64,000 nucleotides of DNA, from assembly GCA_017860295.1 (NCBI GenBank), contig JAFNAS010000002.1, positions 186,001 to 250,000 on the forward strand. The letters are read 5' to 3'. Shown here piece after piece: positions 41,945 to 52,080 of the stretch. Origin of the DNA: Bacteroidota bacterium. Its GTDB lineage: Bacteria; Bacteroidota; Bacteroidia; Bacteroidales; Paludibacteraceae. The notes beneath the pieces are model-generated. The model searched no databases. It was not told the origin of the DNA and was given only the letters and a program-made list of their open reading frames with translations. The position numbers and the translations under genes are program-made. How positions within the stretch are numbered: position 1 is the stretch's first letter; each line of letters opens with the position of its first letter.

Positions 41945-44365
41945 TTATATTATGGACAATGAATTAAGCTGAATCAGTATATCGTGATAATGATAAATTG
42001 TTTCCTTGTCATTGATTGTGGGTAAAATCTTATTGATTTTACTTTTCAAGGATAACAAATGTGCCCTTAAAACTCCTGTTAACGGACTGTTGGATGGATT
42101 GTTTTCGACAACAGTTGACAAAGAGCTAACATATTTCTGTTGTAAAGACATATGATAACCGCTAACAGACTTGCTTGTTAAAAGTTCGCTCCATATTCCG
42201 GCGTCCAAATCGGTCAGGAAATTTCCTATGGTATAAGTTTTTTCGCCGTACAATAACGTTGCGTTTTGCAGGTTTAGTAGCTTTTGAGTATTTAACAAAT
42301 TACCCAACACATCGTCTGCAATCAGTTTTGTCAGAGGCTCTGATGTGGAACTCCAGACCTGATCCAATACACTATCCGGTTGAATCCAAACCGGTTCTGT
42401 GGCAAACACTTCTTTGTTTAAGTAGGCCATTGCCTCCTGTTGTTTCTTCTTAGGAATCAGATAGAACACTTTTGTAGTATCACCTACTGTTGTGTTATTG
42501 TAATATCCTTTGCCGATTGTATTGATAACATGTTGATGATACATAAAAAGTTGAGATAGCAAGGCCGAGTAACTTCGCCTTAATCCATTGCCGGCATGTA
42601 AACCGAACAGGTCGGCAGGTATTTTTGTCCATTCGGGCAAATGCTCAAGTATCCTTTTTAGATTTTCAATGCCGTAGGAGTTTGCCACCATTACATTGTC
42701 GCTCAAATCTTCATTTTGGCATCGTGAGTCGGAAATTCCCAGAAAGCCTTGTTCTCCGTAATACAACCTTGGATTTGCTTTTAAGCTATCTGTAACCAAC
42801 TTAAATAACATTTTTGCTTCATCACGGGTATCTTTGATATCGGGATAGGCTTTATAGCCCCATTCAATGGCCCACTTGTCATAGTCGCCAATTCTGGGGA
42901 AAATTCCTTTTTCAGAAATACTATCCTCCGGTTGTGCCACATAATTGAAACGTGCATAATCCATAATCGACGGTGTATGACCATGTTCTTCCACCCATTT
43001 CTTGTCACGCAGTTTTTCCACGGGAACAACAGATGAAGCCCCGAAATTGTGCTTTAAACCCAATGTGTGCCCGATCTCGTGCGACGACACAAACCGGATC
43101 AGCTCTCCCATCAATTCCGTGCTGAATTCCTGATGATGTGCTCTTTCATCAATTGCACCGGCTTGTGTGAGATACCAATCATGCAAAAGAGTCATTATAT
43201 TGTGATACCAAGTTACATGCGAACCTATAATTTCACCGCTTCGGAGATCCATGATGGTAGGTCCTGCCGCATTTGCCATTAACGAGGGCTTATATACAAT
43301 GACACTATACCGGGCATCGTTGATATTCCAGGTTGAGTCGTCCTTCGGCACTTCAATAGCCCTTATCGCATTTTTAAAACCAGCCTTTTCAAAAGCCGCC
43401 TGCCAATCGTTCACACCAGCTATCAAATAAGGCACCCAAACTTTAGGCGTCGTGGGATCGATATAGAAAGTGATCGGTTTGATGGGTTCTACGAGTTCCC
43501 CACGTTTGTATTTTTCAATATCCTCGGGTTTGGGTTCCAATCTCCAACGCATAATTTTAAGCACCATTCCGGCACGTTGCGGATCGATATCGAAATCAAA
43601 ATTAAAAGGAGTGAAATAGCCAACCCGCTGATCGTTATAGCGTTCCCTCATAGGTGTGGAAGGCAGCAGCAAAAACGAAGTGTTGAGTATTAAACTCATC
43701 GTACTGTCATTTTTTCCCGTGCTATAGGTTTTTAGCCCCTGAATTTCAGTGTTTATCGGGAAGGAATAAATTTTATCGACGTAAGATTTATCTGCCTGAA
43801 ACGCTTTTGCGGTACTATACTGACCGGAAATAAGGTCGGAATTGCCAGAAATAAAATCGGTAACATCGATAATAGATGAATTTCCTTCAGAGCCATAAGC
43901 TTTTATATCGAAAGACATTAATACACCCTGAATATTATTTTTGTCAAATGCCCGTTTCAGGCCGTTTTCAGTAGAGTCGGTTGATCGCTCATCCTGAACG
44001 AGAGTTTGTATGTCAATGCGTTGCCCATGTCCTTTGTTGAAAGTGATCATATGCGACCCTAGTTCTTCTCCCGAATACCCTTCTTTTGCTTTATCGATGG
44101 CAGCAGAAGATTGCAATAACCGATTCACAATCAATACCGGACGGTTCAATATGGAATCTTTGATTTCAAAGTAATATCGGTTATTCAGGGAATATACATT
44201 GATCAATCCTTTATTAACCTTCGCCTCAGGAGTTATCAGCTTGCCAAAAGGCAGAGGCGTTGTTTCCGTATTAGGCAATGGCAGTGACGGATTTGTTTGC
44301 GCAAACAAGGCAAAAGGCAGCAGCAATAGAATTAAAATGCGTAAGAAAATTCTTTTATGTAACAT
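41945..44365 (-). CDS. Secreted zinc metalloprotease, catalytically intact
   Basis: 806 residues with signal peptide (MLHKRIFLRILILLLLPFALFAQ). Metzincin motif SSHEIGHTLGLKHNFGA at about residues 424-440 gives HExxHxxGxxH, and SIMDYARF is the Met-turn. The upstream half carries DUF5117/DUF5118-like phrases (YYFEIKDSILNRPVLIVNRLLQ; VRYNDQRVGYFTP-type stretches as RYNDQRVGYFTPFNF). It belongs to the large Bacteroidetes metalloprotease family often encoded after SusC/SusD pairs. It is the last gene of the operon and is 22 bases from its inactive paralogue. It probably digests external proteins or host proteins at the cell surface. Confidence 0.88.
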   Translation of the reverse strand: MLHKRIFLRILILLLLPFALFAQTNPSLPLPNTETTPLPFGKLITPEAKVNKGLINVYSLNNRYYFEIKDSILNRPVLIVNRLLQSSAAIDKAKEGYSGEELGSHMITFNKGHGQRIDIQTLVQDERSTDSTENGLKRAFDKNNIQGVLMSFDIKAYGSEGNSSIIDVTDFISGNSDLISGQYSTAKAFQADKSYVDKIYSFPINTEIQGLKTYSTGKNDSTMSLILNTSFLLLPSTPMRERYNDQRVGYFTPFNFDFDIDPQRAGMVLKIMRWRLEPKPEDIEKYKRGELVEPIKPITFYIDPTTPKVWVPYLIAGVNDWQAAFEKAGFKNAIRAIEVPKDDSTWNINDARYSVIVYKPSLMANAAGPTIMDLRSGEIIGSHVTWYHNIMTLLHDWYLTQAGAIDERAHHQEFSTELMGELIRFVSSHEIGHTLGLKHNFGASSVVPVEKLRDKKWVEEHGHTPSIMDYARFNYVAQPEDSISEKGIFPRIGDYDKWAIEWGYKAYPDIKDTRDEAKMLFKLVTDSLKANPRLYYGEQGFLGISDSRCQNEDLSDNVMVANSYGIENLKRILEHLPEWTKIPADLFGLHAGNGLRRSYSALLSQLFMYHQHVINTIGKGYYNNTTVGDTTKVFYLIPKKKQQEAMAYLNKEVFATEPVWIQPDSVLDQVWSSTSEPLTKLIADDVLGNLLNTQKLLNLQNATLLYGEKTYTIGNFLTDLDAGIWSELLTSKSVSGYHMSLQQKYVSSLSTVVENNPSNSPLTGVLRAHLLSLKSKINKILPTINDKETIYHYHDILIQLNSLSII

Positions 44366-44387
44366 GACTGGATTTTAATTTATCGAT

Positions 44388-46961
44388 TTAATATTGAACT
44401 GACTCGTTTTTCCAGAAGCTGGAGGTTTCCTGAATATTTCCCGACCCTTGCGGGGCTTTCAAAACAGGCAGAGCTGGAGTTGGCCTTTTGGGATCAGTCA
44501 GTTTATTTATTTGTGCCAATATATCCCGATAATGGTTTTTAGAATTTTGATCCGTAATTAATTTCAACGAATTGGCAACTTTTTGTTTTAAATCAATCAA
44601 ATGACCCCGTGAAACGGCTATTGTTGCGGTGTTGGTGATATCCCGTGGGGTGTCAATAATGGTGGCAATATTAGCGATATACATTTTTTGCAATATCATG
44701 TGATAGCTGCTAACCTTTTGTGATGTTCCTAATTCCGGCCAGATGCAAGCGTCAAGGTCAGTCAGGTACGAAACGAGTGTGTAAGTTTTGCTTTCGCCAA
44801 ATCGTTCCGCTGTTGCATTTATATTTTTCAGGCGTTTCAAATCAAGCAATGAACTAAGCATATTTGTTCCGGCACTGTACATATAATTGTTATAAGGAAA
44901 ATCTACCATATGGTTTATAATATCATCGGAGGCAATCCACCGGGGAGGAGCGTTAAATATCTCGGATTTCAAAAATGCCATTGACTTTTTTTGTTGATCT
45001 AATGATACGGGAGCGTACACCTTTTCATTCGATTCCGTACCATGAGGATGGTAGTAATACGTACCAAAAATATTGGCGACATTATTTAAACAGGCATCAA
45101 ATTGGGCGATAAGAAAATTGAAAGTCGCACCAAACTGACCTCCCTTGGCATCATATAACTTATCCGGTTGCGCCATCCATTCAGGTAAGTGCAGGGCGAT
45201 ATACTTCAGGTTTTTAATACCAAGAGTGCCGGATTCAATTGCATTGTCTCCCAGATTGTCTGCCAGATTTCGGGGATCAGAAACGAGCTCGTTTTTTTTA
45301 GGAGCTGCCCCATAATACAATCGGGAATTTACACGTACACTGTCGGCTATCATTTTTCGCAGATAATCGCGAATTTCTATTGGATTATCCATCTCGGGAA
45401 AATATTTATAACCAAATGAGATAGCCCATTTATCGTATTCGCCAACGCGCGCCATGATGCCATCCCGGGTAACCTTATCTTCGGGTTGAGCCACATAGTT
45501 AAACAGCGTACCTTGCATAATAGACGGACTGATGCCGTGCTTTGCAACCCAGTCTTTATCCCTTAACTTTGCAACAGGAACAACCGATGAGGCTCCGGGA
45601 TTATCGAGCAAGCCCAATGAATTACCCACATTTGCCGAAAGCTCCACGCGAAGCAGCTCACCCATCAACCCGGTACTATATTCTACATTTCTGGCTCTTT
45701 CATCAATAGCGCCTGCTTGTACTATATACGTGTCATGCAGCAGAGACAGTGTGTTATGGTTTATTTGGATGTTGGCCTGCAATATCTCACCGCTTCGGGG
45801 ATCGGTTACAAGATTGTGAAATATTCCGCTTACCATGGACGGAGCATAAACAATCGTATTAAATCGCCCGTCTTTTGTATTCCAGCAAGTGTCATCCTTT
45901 GCTATTTCTTTGGCATAAATTGCATTTTTGAAGCCGGCTTGTTCAAATGCCGGTTGCCAGTCGTTTACAGCCTTAATAATATAAGGTACCCATTTTTTAG
46001 GCGTAGTAGGGTCAATATAAAAAACAATGGGCTTAGCAGGCTCTACGAATTCTCCCATTGCATAACGTTCCATGTCTTCCGCTTTGGGTTCCAGGCGCCA
46101 CCGGGTAATCCGTTCAACTTTCTTGGCTCTTTGGCTATCCTGGTCGAAATCAGTCTGCAGTTGTGAATTATACCCTATTCGTTCATCGGAATATCTCACT
46201 TGCATGGGAATTTTTGGCAACAATACAAAAGACGTATTTATTTTGGTAGTGAGAGCTGTCTGATTGATGATATATGTTTTTATCCCGGAAACTTCCACAT
46301 TCGTAGGGAAGGCTTGCAGAGTATCAATATAAGACCGATCCGGCTGGAATGCCATCGCCTTGAACAGTTCTTTCACATTGCCAGATATGATGGACAAATC
46401 GCTGTTTATAAAATCGGTGACATCTATCACCACCGAATTTTTGCCATAAGCTTTAATATCAAATGCAAATAAAACCGGTTGCAAATCATTCATTTTTAGC
46501 GAATGGTATAATCCATTGTCAGAACTGTCATTGGCTATTTCTTCGTATATCAATTGTTTAATAAACAACTTATCGTTTGGCCCTTTAGAAAAGCAGATTT
46601 GCGTATTTCCCAACACTTTACCTGCAAAGCCTTCGGGATCACGTTGAAATAAAGCCGGTCCTTGTTCAATACGACTGATGACCTGAAAATCACGTTCTAA
46701 AATTGAATCGGGGATTTCAAAGTAATATCGGTCCTTTACTTTGTTGACGACAAAAACCCCTCGAGAGGATTTGGCGTCAGCTGTAATAACTTTATCGTAG
46801 GGCTGCGGTTTATTTAGAGCCGGCAAACTATCGGCTTTCATCGTTATTTTACTACTTTCTTTATTTTTAGACGTTTTCATATTTAACGAAAAAATATTGG
46901 TAACTCCGAGAGTCAATAACAGACTCATCAGAATTATCGGGCGACATTTGAAAATGTTCAT
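44388..46961 (-). CDS. Metalloprotease paralogue with lost zinc ligands
   Basis: About 857 residues from 46961 (MNIFKCRPIILMSLLLTLGVTNIFS), which opens a signal peptide; the frame from 47069 adds 36 residues and overlaps susD. It is colinear with the downstream metalloprotease, sharing VVPVAKLRDKDWVAKHG, FNYVAQPED, GEYDKWAISFGYK and the N-terminal region. But the zinc site HEIGHTLGLKH is replaced by SANVGNSLGLLDN, so none of the three histidines nor the catalytic glutamate remains, and the Met-turn SIMDY is SIMQG. It is an uninterrupted, full-length frame, so it is a maintained pseudoenzyme rather than a decayed gene. It may bind peptide without cutting or regulate its partner. Confidence 0.85.
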   Translation of the reverse strand: MNIFKCRPIILMSLLLTLGVTNIFSLNMKTSKNKESSKITMKADSLPALNKPQPYDKVITADAKSSRGVFVVNKVKDRYYFEIPDSILERDFQVISRIEQGPALFQRDPEGFAGKVLGNTQICFSKGPNDKLFIKQLIYEEIANDSSDNGLYHSLKMNDLQPVLFAFDIKAYGKNSVVIDVTDFINSDLSIISGNVKELFKAMAFQPDRSYIDTLQAFPTNVEVSGIKTYIINQTALTTKINTSFVLLPKIPMQVRYSDERIGYNSQLQTDFDQDSQRAKKVERITRWRLEPKAEDMERYAMGEFVEPAKPIVFYIDPTTPKKWVPYIIKAVNDWQPAFEQAGFKNAIYAKEIAKDDTCWNTKDGRFNTIVYAPSMVSGIFHNLVTDPRSGEILQANIQINHNTLSLLHDTYIVQAGAIDERARNVEYSTGLMGELLRVELSANVGNSLGLLDNPGASSVVPVAKLRDKDWVAKHGISPSIMQGTLFNYVAQPEDKVTRDGIMARVGEYDKWAISFGYKYFPEMDNPIEIRDYLRKMIADSVRVNSRLYYGAAPKKNELVSDPRNLADNLGDNAIESGTLGIKNLKYIALHLPEWMAQPDKLYDAKGGQFGATFNFLIAQFDACLNNVANIFGTYYYHPHGTESNEKVYAPVSLDQQKKSMAFLKSEIFNAPPRWIASDDIINHMVDFPYNNYMYSAGTNMLSSLLDLKRLKNINATAERFGESKTYTLVSYLTDLDACIWPELGTSQKVSSYHMILQKMYIANIATIIDTPRDITNTATIAVSRGHLIDLKQKVANSLKLITDQNSKNHYRDILAQINKLTDPKRPTPALPVLKAPQGSGNIQETSSFWKNESVQY

Positions 46962-47055
46962 ATAATGAATTTCTATTTTAGAAAAAACACGCAACGATAT
47001 GTTACGTGTTTCTCCATTTCTGTTTTTAATTTTATTGATTTTAAATTGGGATAAC

Positions 47056-48480
47056 TCAATAACCGTCATTCTGTGTTAGTTGAGGTGCGTTCTGTATTTC
47101 AGTTAGAGGAATAGGATATAATACTGCTGTTGATTTCCATGTGGCAGGTTTAAGTGCACCTAAAACAGCATCTGCACGGTTCGTTCGTTTTAAGTCAAAC
47201 CACCTATTGCCATATTCCAGAAAAAGTTCTACCCGTCGTTCTTGTTCTATACTGGTAAGGCATTGCGCTTGAGTCATATTTGCAGCATCAAGAGAAGCAA
47301 GACCTGCTCTTGTCCGTATCACATTTATATCTGCGACCGCACCTGCAGTTCCTGTGACATTGCTTTGCCGTGCTCTGGCTTCCGCACGTATCAAATACTG
47401 TTCGGATAATCTTAACACAATTGAGTACTCTAGAGGATCGGAACTTCCGTCGTAATCCCTATATTTAGCTCCATAATAATAGGTAGTACCACTATAATCA
47501 AAAGAACCTAGCCATGCGGTTTTTCGGACATCACCAATTTCAAAGGCATTTGCAAGAGAAGAAGTCAAAATGTAGTATAAACTCTGATATTGACTGCCAT
47601 AGTAATAATAATAATCTTCGTTAGTCAGCCAATGTCCTGTAGTCGTTTGAGGGTTGATAGCAAAAATACTTTCCTTGCTATCCTTTAAGAATACATTGCC
47701 TATGTCGGCTGTGGAGAGTAAACTATACAAACTAGTAGTATTAATTACTTCTGTTGCTTTTTCTTCTGCATTTACATAATCGTCCATATATAAGTATACT
47801 CTTGCCAGCAACGCGCTAGCAGCACGCTTATTAGGTTTATCCCTTTTACTACTATAGTTGCTATAATTAGCTGGAAGTTTGGTCTCCGCATCTTTTAAAT
47901 CAGAGACAATTTGTGCATAGACATCAGCAGTAGCAGCCCTAGCCAAAGCATTATTAGTTTTCACATCAGGTGTTACAGTAAGTGGCACGGGACCAAACAT
48001 ATTGACCAGATAAAAGAAATTCAATGCCCGAACAAATTTTGCTTGTCCAACAAATTGTGTTTTTATCGAATCACTCATCCCTGTCGAATTAGTCACGTTT
48101 TCTATAATATTATTAGCCTGATATATTGTTTTATAAAAACCTGTCCATAAATTGGAAGCACCGTAATCGGAAGCAGTTAGTGTATTCGTTCCAAAATCGG
48201 TAAATGGATAATCTGGATTACTTCCATCCGTTTCATCGGCAGAAAGACTACAAGCATATCCAATATTCATAAATGCAGAAGCCGTAACCATACTGCTATA
48301 CATGCCTACCAAAGCTGCATTTGCATTTGCGTCGGAACTAAATACTTGTGAAGCCAATACTTCTGTTGTAGGAGGATCTACTTCCAACAGGTTATCACAC
48401 CCAATAAGAAGCAGTGCCATAATCAGTTGCAAAAAGCCTACATATATTTTTTTGTATGAAATGAAATTATACTTTCTCAT
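47056..48480 (-). CDS. SusD/RagB-type outer-membrane lipoprotein
   Basis: 474 residues. Lipoprotein signal: FLQLIMALLLIGCDNLLEVDPP with the lipobox cysteine. SusD phrases: ANNIIENV, QAKFVRALNFFYLVNMFGPVPL, RASALLARVYLYMDDYVNAEEKATEVI (parts) and the C-terminal ERRVELFLEYGNRWFDLKR. It forms the lid over the SusC barrel and captures substrate at the cell surface. It is 18 bases after the susC gene. Because metalloproteases follow, the substrate may be peptide or glycoprotein rather than glycan; this is an inference. Confidence 0.92.
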   Translation of the reverse strand: MRKYNFISYKKIYVGFLQLIMALLLIGCDNLLEVDPPTTEVLASQVFSSDANANAALVGMYSSMVTASAFMNIGYACSLSADETDGSNPDYPFTDFGTNTLTASDYGASNLWTGFYKTIYQANNIIENVTNSTGMSDSIKTQFVGQAKFVRALNFFYLVNMFGPVPLTVTPDVKTNNALARAATADVYAQIVSDLKDAETKLPANYSNYSSKRDKPNKRAASALLARVYLYMDDYVNAEEKATEVINTTSLYSLLSTADIGNVFLKDSKESIFAINPQTTTGHWLTNEDYYYYYGSQYQSLYYILTSSLANAFEIGDVRKTAWLGSFDYSGTTYYYGAKYRDYDGSSDPLEYSIVLRLSEQYLIRAEARARQSNVTGTAGAVADINVIRTRAGLASLDAANMTQAQCLTSIEQERRVELFLEYGNRWFDLKRTNRADAVLGALKPATWKSTAVLYPIPLTEIQNAPQLTQNDGY

Positions 48481-48498
48481 AATAGTACTAATTATTAA

Positions 48499-51400
48499 TT
48501 ATAATGAAAATTGTATTCCACCAACAATGGCCGTCAGCGGAGGAACAGCACTTGTGCCTGTTTCCGGATCTATACCTGCATATGTTTTTCCTGAAAGCGT
48601 AAATTTAAATAAATTTTGCCCCTGTATATAAAATCGCATATTGGAAAGTTTTATGCGTTTGGACAGATTTTCCGGCAAATTATATGAAAATGATACATTC
48701 GTCAATCGACCGTATGACAGTTTCTGTAACATTGCATCAGATTGCTGAAATAATTTGAATGCTGTAGAATAAGAGGATGTGGTAAACAGTTTTTGAACAC
48801 CAAGAGCACGCATTGCCTGAACTACAGCTGATGGAAAATTCGACAATGTTCCCGGAGCAGAACTAAGAGTTGATAGTATACCAAGATCCTTGGCTCCCAA
48901 AGTGAAACGAGCAGAAATATCCAGTTGAAAGTTTTTATATTTAAAAGTATTCGAAAGTCCTCCGTATAAATCAGGATAAGACTTTCCTTCGTATACTAAA
49001 TCACCTACACCTGTATTAGCGCCTATCGTTGTAGTTATCTTACCATCTTTATCAACATCTTGATAAGTTGGCATTCCATCCTTATCCGTTCCTGTATAGT
49101 GCAACAAATAGAGAGAAGTTGTGGGTCTTCCAACAACATAAGTAGATGCATAAGACGACGACGCTAAGCCCGGAAATGAGAGAAGTTTATTTTGCGGAAG
49201 AGAGGCATTGGCCGAAGTGCTCCATGTGAAATTTTTAGTCCGAATATTAGTACTGGTTAATGTCACTTCCAATCCTGTGTTTTGTACCAACGCATTAAGG
49301 TTAGCTGTATAGCTAGAAAAACCTGTTTGTGTGGACAATGGATAATCTAATAATTGATTACTCGTTCTATTGCTGAAATAGGCAAAATTGAATAACAACC
49401 GATCTTTGAAAAAGCCAAGATCCGTCGCTATCTCAAACTTTCGCGTAGTTGCCCATTTATAATTAGGATTAGCTACTCTTGCAGGCGATAAACCGGAAGC
49501 CCCCGAATAATAGCTGGAACTGGTACCTGAATAAGAAGAGAGATAAGCGTAATTTTGAACATTATCATTTCCCACCACCCCATAACTACTCCTAATTTTT
49601 CCAAAACTAAACCATTCCGGTTTCCGGGTAAGAAACGGTTCACTGGTAAATATCCAAGCGAGCCCCACTGATCCAAAATTTGCATAAAGATTATTGGGCC
49701 CAAATTTGGACGAACCATCACGTCTGAAATTACCGTTGATAATATATCGTTCTTTATAGATATAATTTACGTTTCCAAAAAAAGAAACATATTTATATGC
49801 ACTATACCCATTATGAATAATGTAACTGGAGGCCATAGACAAATCTTTCATATATAAGTCAGATGAAAAGCCTGAAGCTATGATGAAAAATGGCTGTTCA
49901 TTGACCGTTTCCTGATAAGTTGCACCCAACAAAGCAGTTAAATTACCACCTCCAAGTAACGCGGAATAATTCAACTGTGGTTCAATCACCAAATTTCTAG
50001 CGTTAGATTCGGTATAAGTGGCCGTACGCGTAGAAACTAGAGACGTTGACTCTGGATTAGCCGAAGTACTTGGACTTAAATCACTTTGATTAGATTGCGT
50101 TCTATTATATCCTGCATTAACAGACAATTTAAGTTTGCGAGTTAAGGCATAACTTAAATTAATGCTAGTATTTAGCGTATTCATATTATTCTGATAACTT
50201 GAATTCAGAGCTGCTAATGGATTGGAAATGTTGGGTATACTTTTAGACCACCAATATAAAGATCCATCTGTATTACGTAGAGGAAAATTAGGTGGTAAAG
50301 AATAAGCATACTGATAAAATCCGGCACTTGCCAAATTACTGATATTAGAACCCATTATGATCGATAGCGTTGCTTTAAACTTTTCGTCGGGGCTGGTATA
50401 ACCAGAACTAAAATGAAGACCATAACTGCTCGAAGAACGATTGTCATCAAAAACAGAAGTATTACGAGAATAGTTCCCAGAAAGCATAAACGTTGATCCA
50501 TGACCACCTCCTGATACAGATACACCACCAGAGTAAGATTTGGATGGACTGCCAATTAATATTTTCTTGAAGTTTTGACCTTCTGTTTGACTCCAAAGCG
50601 TCAAATCTGGTGCATTGGTTGTTGTCGGTGTTTTATTATCGTTCGCAAAAGCTTCTTTTCTTAATGCCAGATAGTCGGTAAGATTAAGTGCCTGCATGCT
50701 AGTGTTCATAATACTCACACCTGAACTTAAATTGATGGAGACAACAGGCTTTCCAACGTTTCCTTTCTTTGTTTTAATTAAGATAACACCATTTGCTCCA
50801 CGCGATCCATAAAGGGCTGTTGCATTAGCATCTTTCAATATCTCAATACTTTCAATGTCACTTGGACTAATAGTTGCCAAAGGGCTACCATTACCACTAC
50901 CATTCGGTCCCTGCAAGTAAAAGTAAGATCCGGAAGTACTTTTGCTTGATGCTAGTTGATTAATGGCTGCCCCCGGAAAGGCAATACCATCAACAACATA
51001 AAGAGGGACATTTTTCAGAACATTAGTCGTTGAATTGCTAGGATCAAGAGAATTTTGCCCACGAATCTCTACATCAATATCCGCCCCATGCAAACCACTT
51101 GACTGATTAATAATCAAACCTGCGACTTTGCCTTGTAAAGCCTGCATCACGTTTTCAACAGGCTGTTTGCTAATGTCTTTACTTGTAATTTTTACTGAAG
51201 ATCCAGTGGCATAGCGATTGCTGGTAGTCAACCCATAAGCAAGCACTTCCACTTCATCAAGTTTATTTGTTTTCTGTGACAGTACAACAGTACCAATATT
51301 TGATCTGCCAACAACCGGAACCTCCAATTTTTCGTATCCGATAAAAGATATTACAACGACATCAGAAGCCGTTACACCCTGTAGATTAAAGGTTCCATCA

Positions 51401-51903
51401 GATTTTACTAAAACACCGTTGGTCGATCCTTTTACAAGAACTGTAGCTCCCGGAAGCGCTGCGCCATCATCTTCTGCACGTACAACACCCCGTAGTTCAT
51501 AAGTTCTTGTGAAAGAAGCTCCAAGAATCTTTGTGGAATTTTCCGAATCTTTGCTTATCACTATGGTTTTATTAACAATTGTAAACAGAAGACCGTGACT
51601 ATGAAGACACGCTGCTAAAGCTTGTCCTATGCTCACATTTTTTATTTGGACATCAATGTAATACTTTTTCAAATCAAGGTCTCCGGTAACAAAGACAAAG
51701 CCGGATTGGCTCTTAATTGATTTAAGTACTGTCGTAAGTTGTTCATGCTTGAAATTTAGACTTATAGTATTGCCTGATTGAGCTTTTACCGACTGAAGGG
51801 TTAAAGACAACAATAGAGTCAATAAAGTCAACTTAAAAAAAGGATGGAAGATTTTCCGTCTTTTTTTTATTCCTACTATTGATTGAGTTATATGATTATT
51901 CAT
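48499..51903 (-). CDS. SusC/RagA-type TonB-dependent transporter with STN domain
   Basis: 1134 residues. Signal peptide region FFKLTLLTLLLSLTLQSVKAQ (the C-terminal part of the leader). An STN signalling domain follows (LNFKHEQLTTVLKSIKSQSGFVF), then a carboxypeptidase-regulatory-like domain (LRGVVRAEDDGAALPGATVLVKG), the plug (PVENVMQALQGKVAGL; ALYGSRGANGVILI) and the beta-barrel ending GGIQFSL. The STN domain contacts the FecR anti-sigma factor encoded just upstream, so substrate binding can trigger transcription of the operon. It imports the ligand delivered by SusD, powered by TonB. Confidence 0.94.
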   Translation of the reverse strand: MNNHITQSIVGIKKRRKIFHPFFKLTLLTLLLSLTLQSVKAQSGNTISLNFKHEQLTTVLKSIKSQSGFVFVTGDLDLKKYYIDVQIKNVSIGQALAACLHSHGLLFTIVNKTIVISKDSENSTKILGASFTRTYELRGVVRAEDDGAALPGATVLVKGSTNGVLVKSDGTFNLQGVTASDVVVISFIGYEKLEVPVVGRSNIGTVVLSQKTNKLDEVEVLAYGLTTSNRYATGSSVKITSKDISKQPVENVMQALQGKVAGLIINQSSGLHGADIDVEIRGQNSLDPSNSTTNVLKNVPLYVVDGIAFPGAAINQLASSKSTSGSYFYLQGPNGSGNGSPLATISPSDIESIEILKDANATALYGSRGANGVILIKTKKGNVGKPVVSINLSSGVSIMNTSMQALNLTDYLALRKEAFANDNKTPTTTNAPDLTLWSQTEGQNFKKILIGSPSKSYSGGVSVSGGGHGSTFMLSGNYSRNTSVFDDNRSSSSYGLHFSSGYTSPDEKFKATLSIIMGSNISNLASAGFYQYAYSLPPNFPLRNTDGSLYWWSKSIPNISNPLAALNSSYQNNMNTLNTSINLSYALTRKLKLSVNAGYNRTQSNQSDLSPSTSANPESTSLVSTRTATYTESNARNLVIEPQLNYSALLGGGNLTALLGATYQETVNEQPFFIIASGFSSDLYMKDLSMASSYIIHNGYSAYKYVSFFGNVNYIYKERYIINGNFRRDGSSKFGPNNLYANFGSVGLAWIFTSEPFLTRKPEWFSFGKIRSSYGVVGNDNVQNYAYLSSYSGTSSSYYSGASGLSPARVANPNYKWATTRKFEIATDLGFFKDRLLFNFAYFSNRTSNQLLDYPLSTQTGFSSYTANLNALVQNTGLEVTLTSTNIRTKNFTWSTSANASLPQNKLLSFPGLASSSYASTYVVGRPTTSLYLLHYTGTDKDGMPTYQDVDKDGKITTTIGANTGVGDLVYEGKSYPDLYGGLSNTFKYKNFQLDISARFTLGAKDLGILSTLSSAPGTLSNFPSAVVQAMRALGVQKLFTTSSYSTAFKLFQQSDAMLQKLSYGRLTNVSFSYNLPENLSKRIKLSNMRFYIQGQNLFKFTLSGKTYAGIDPETGTSAVPPLTAIVGGIQFSL

Positions 51904-52080
51904 TTAATTGGGTGTTTTGATTACTAATGTCTACACTTTCTTTTTATACCGGGAATTAATAAATTCCAATTTGATTACCGCAATCGCTCAACTAACTTGC
52001 GGCTCTCGATTTATTGTACTAATGCTGTTTGTAAAAATATTCTCTCATAAAGCCGACGTTGTATGTAAATAAATTATTGA

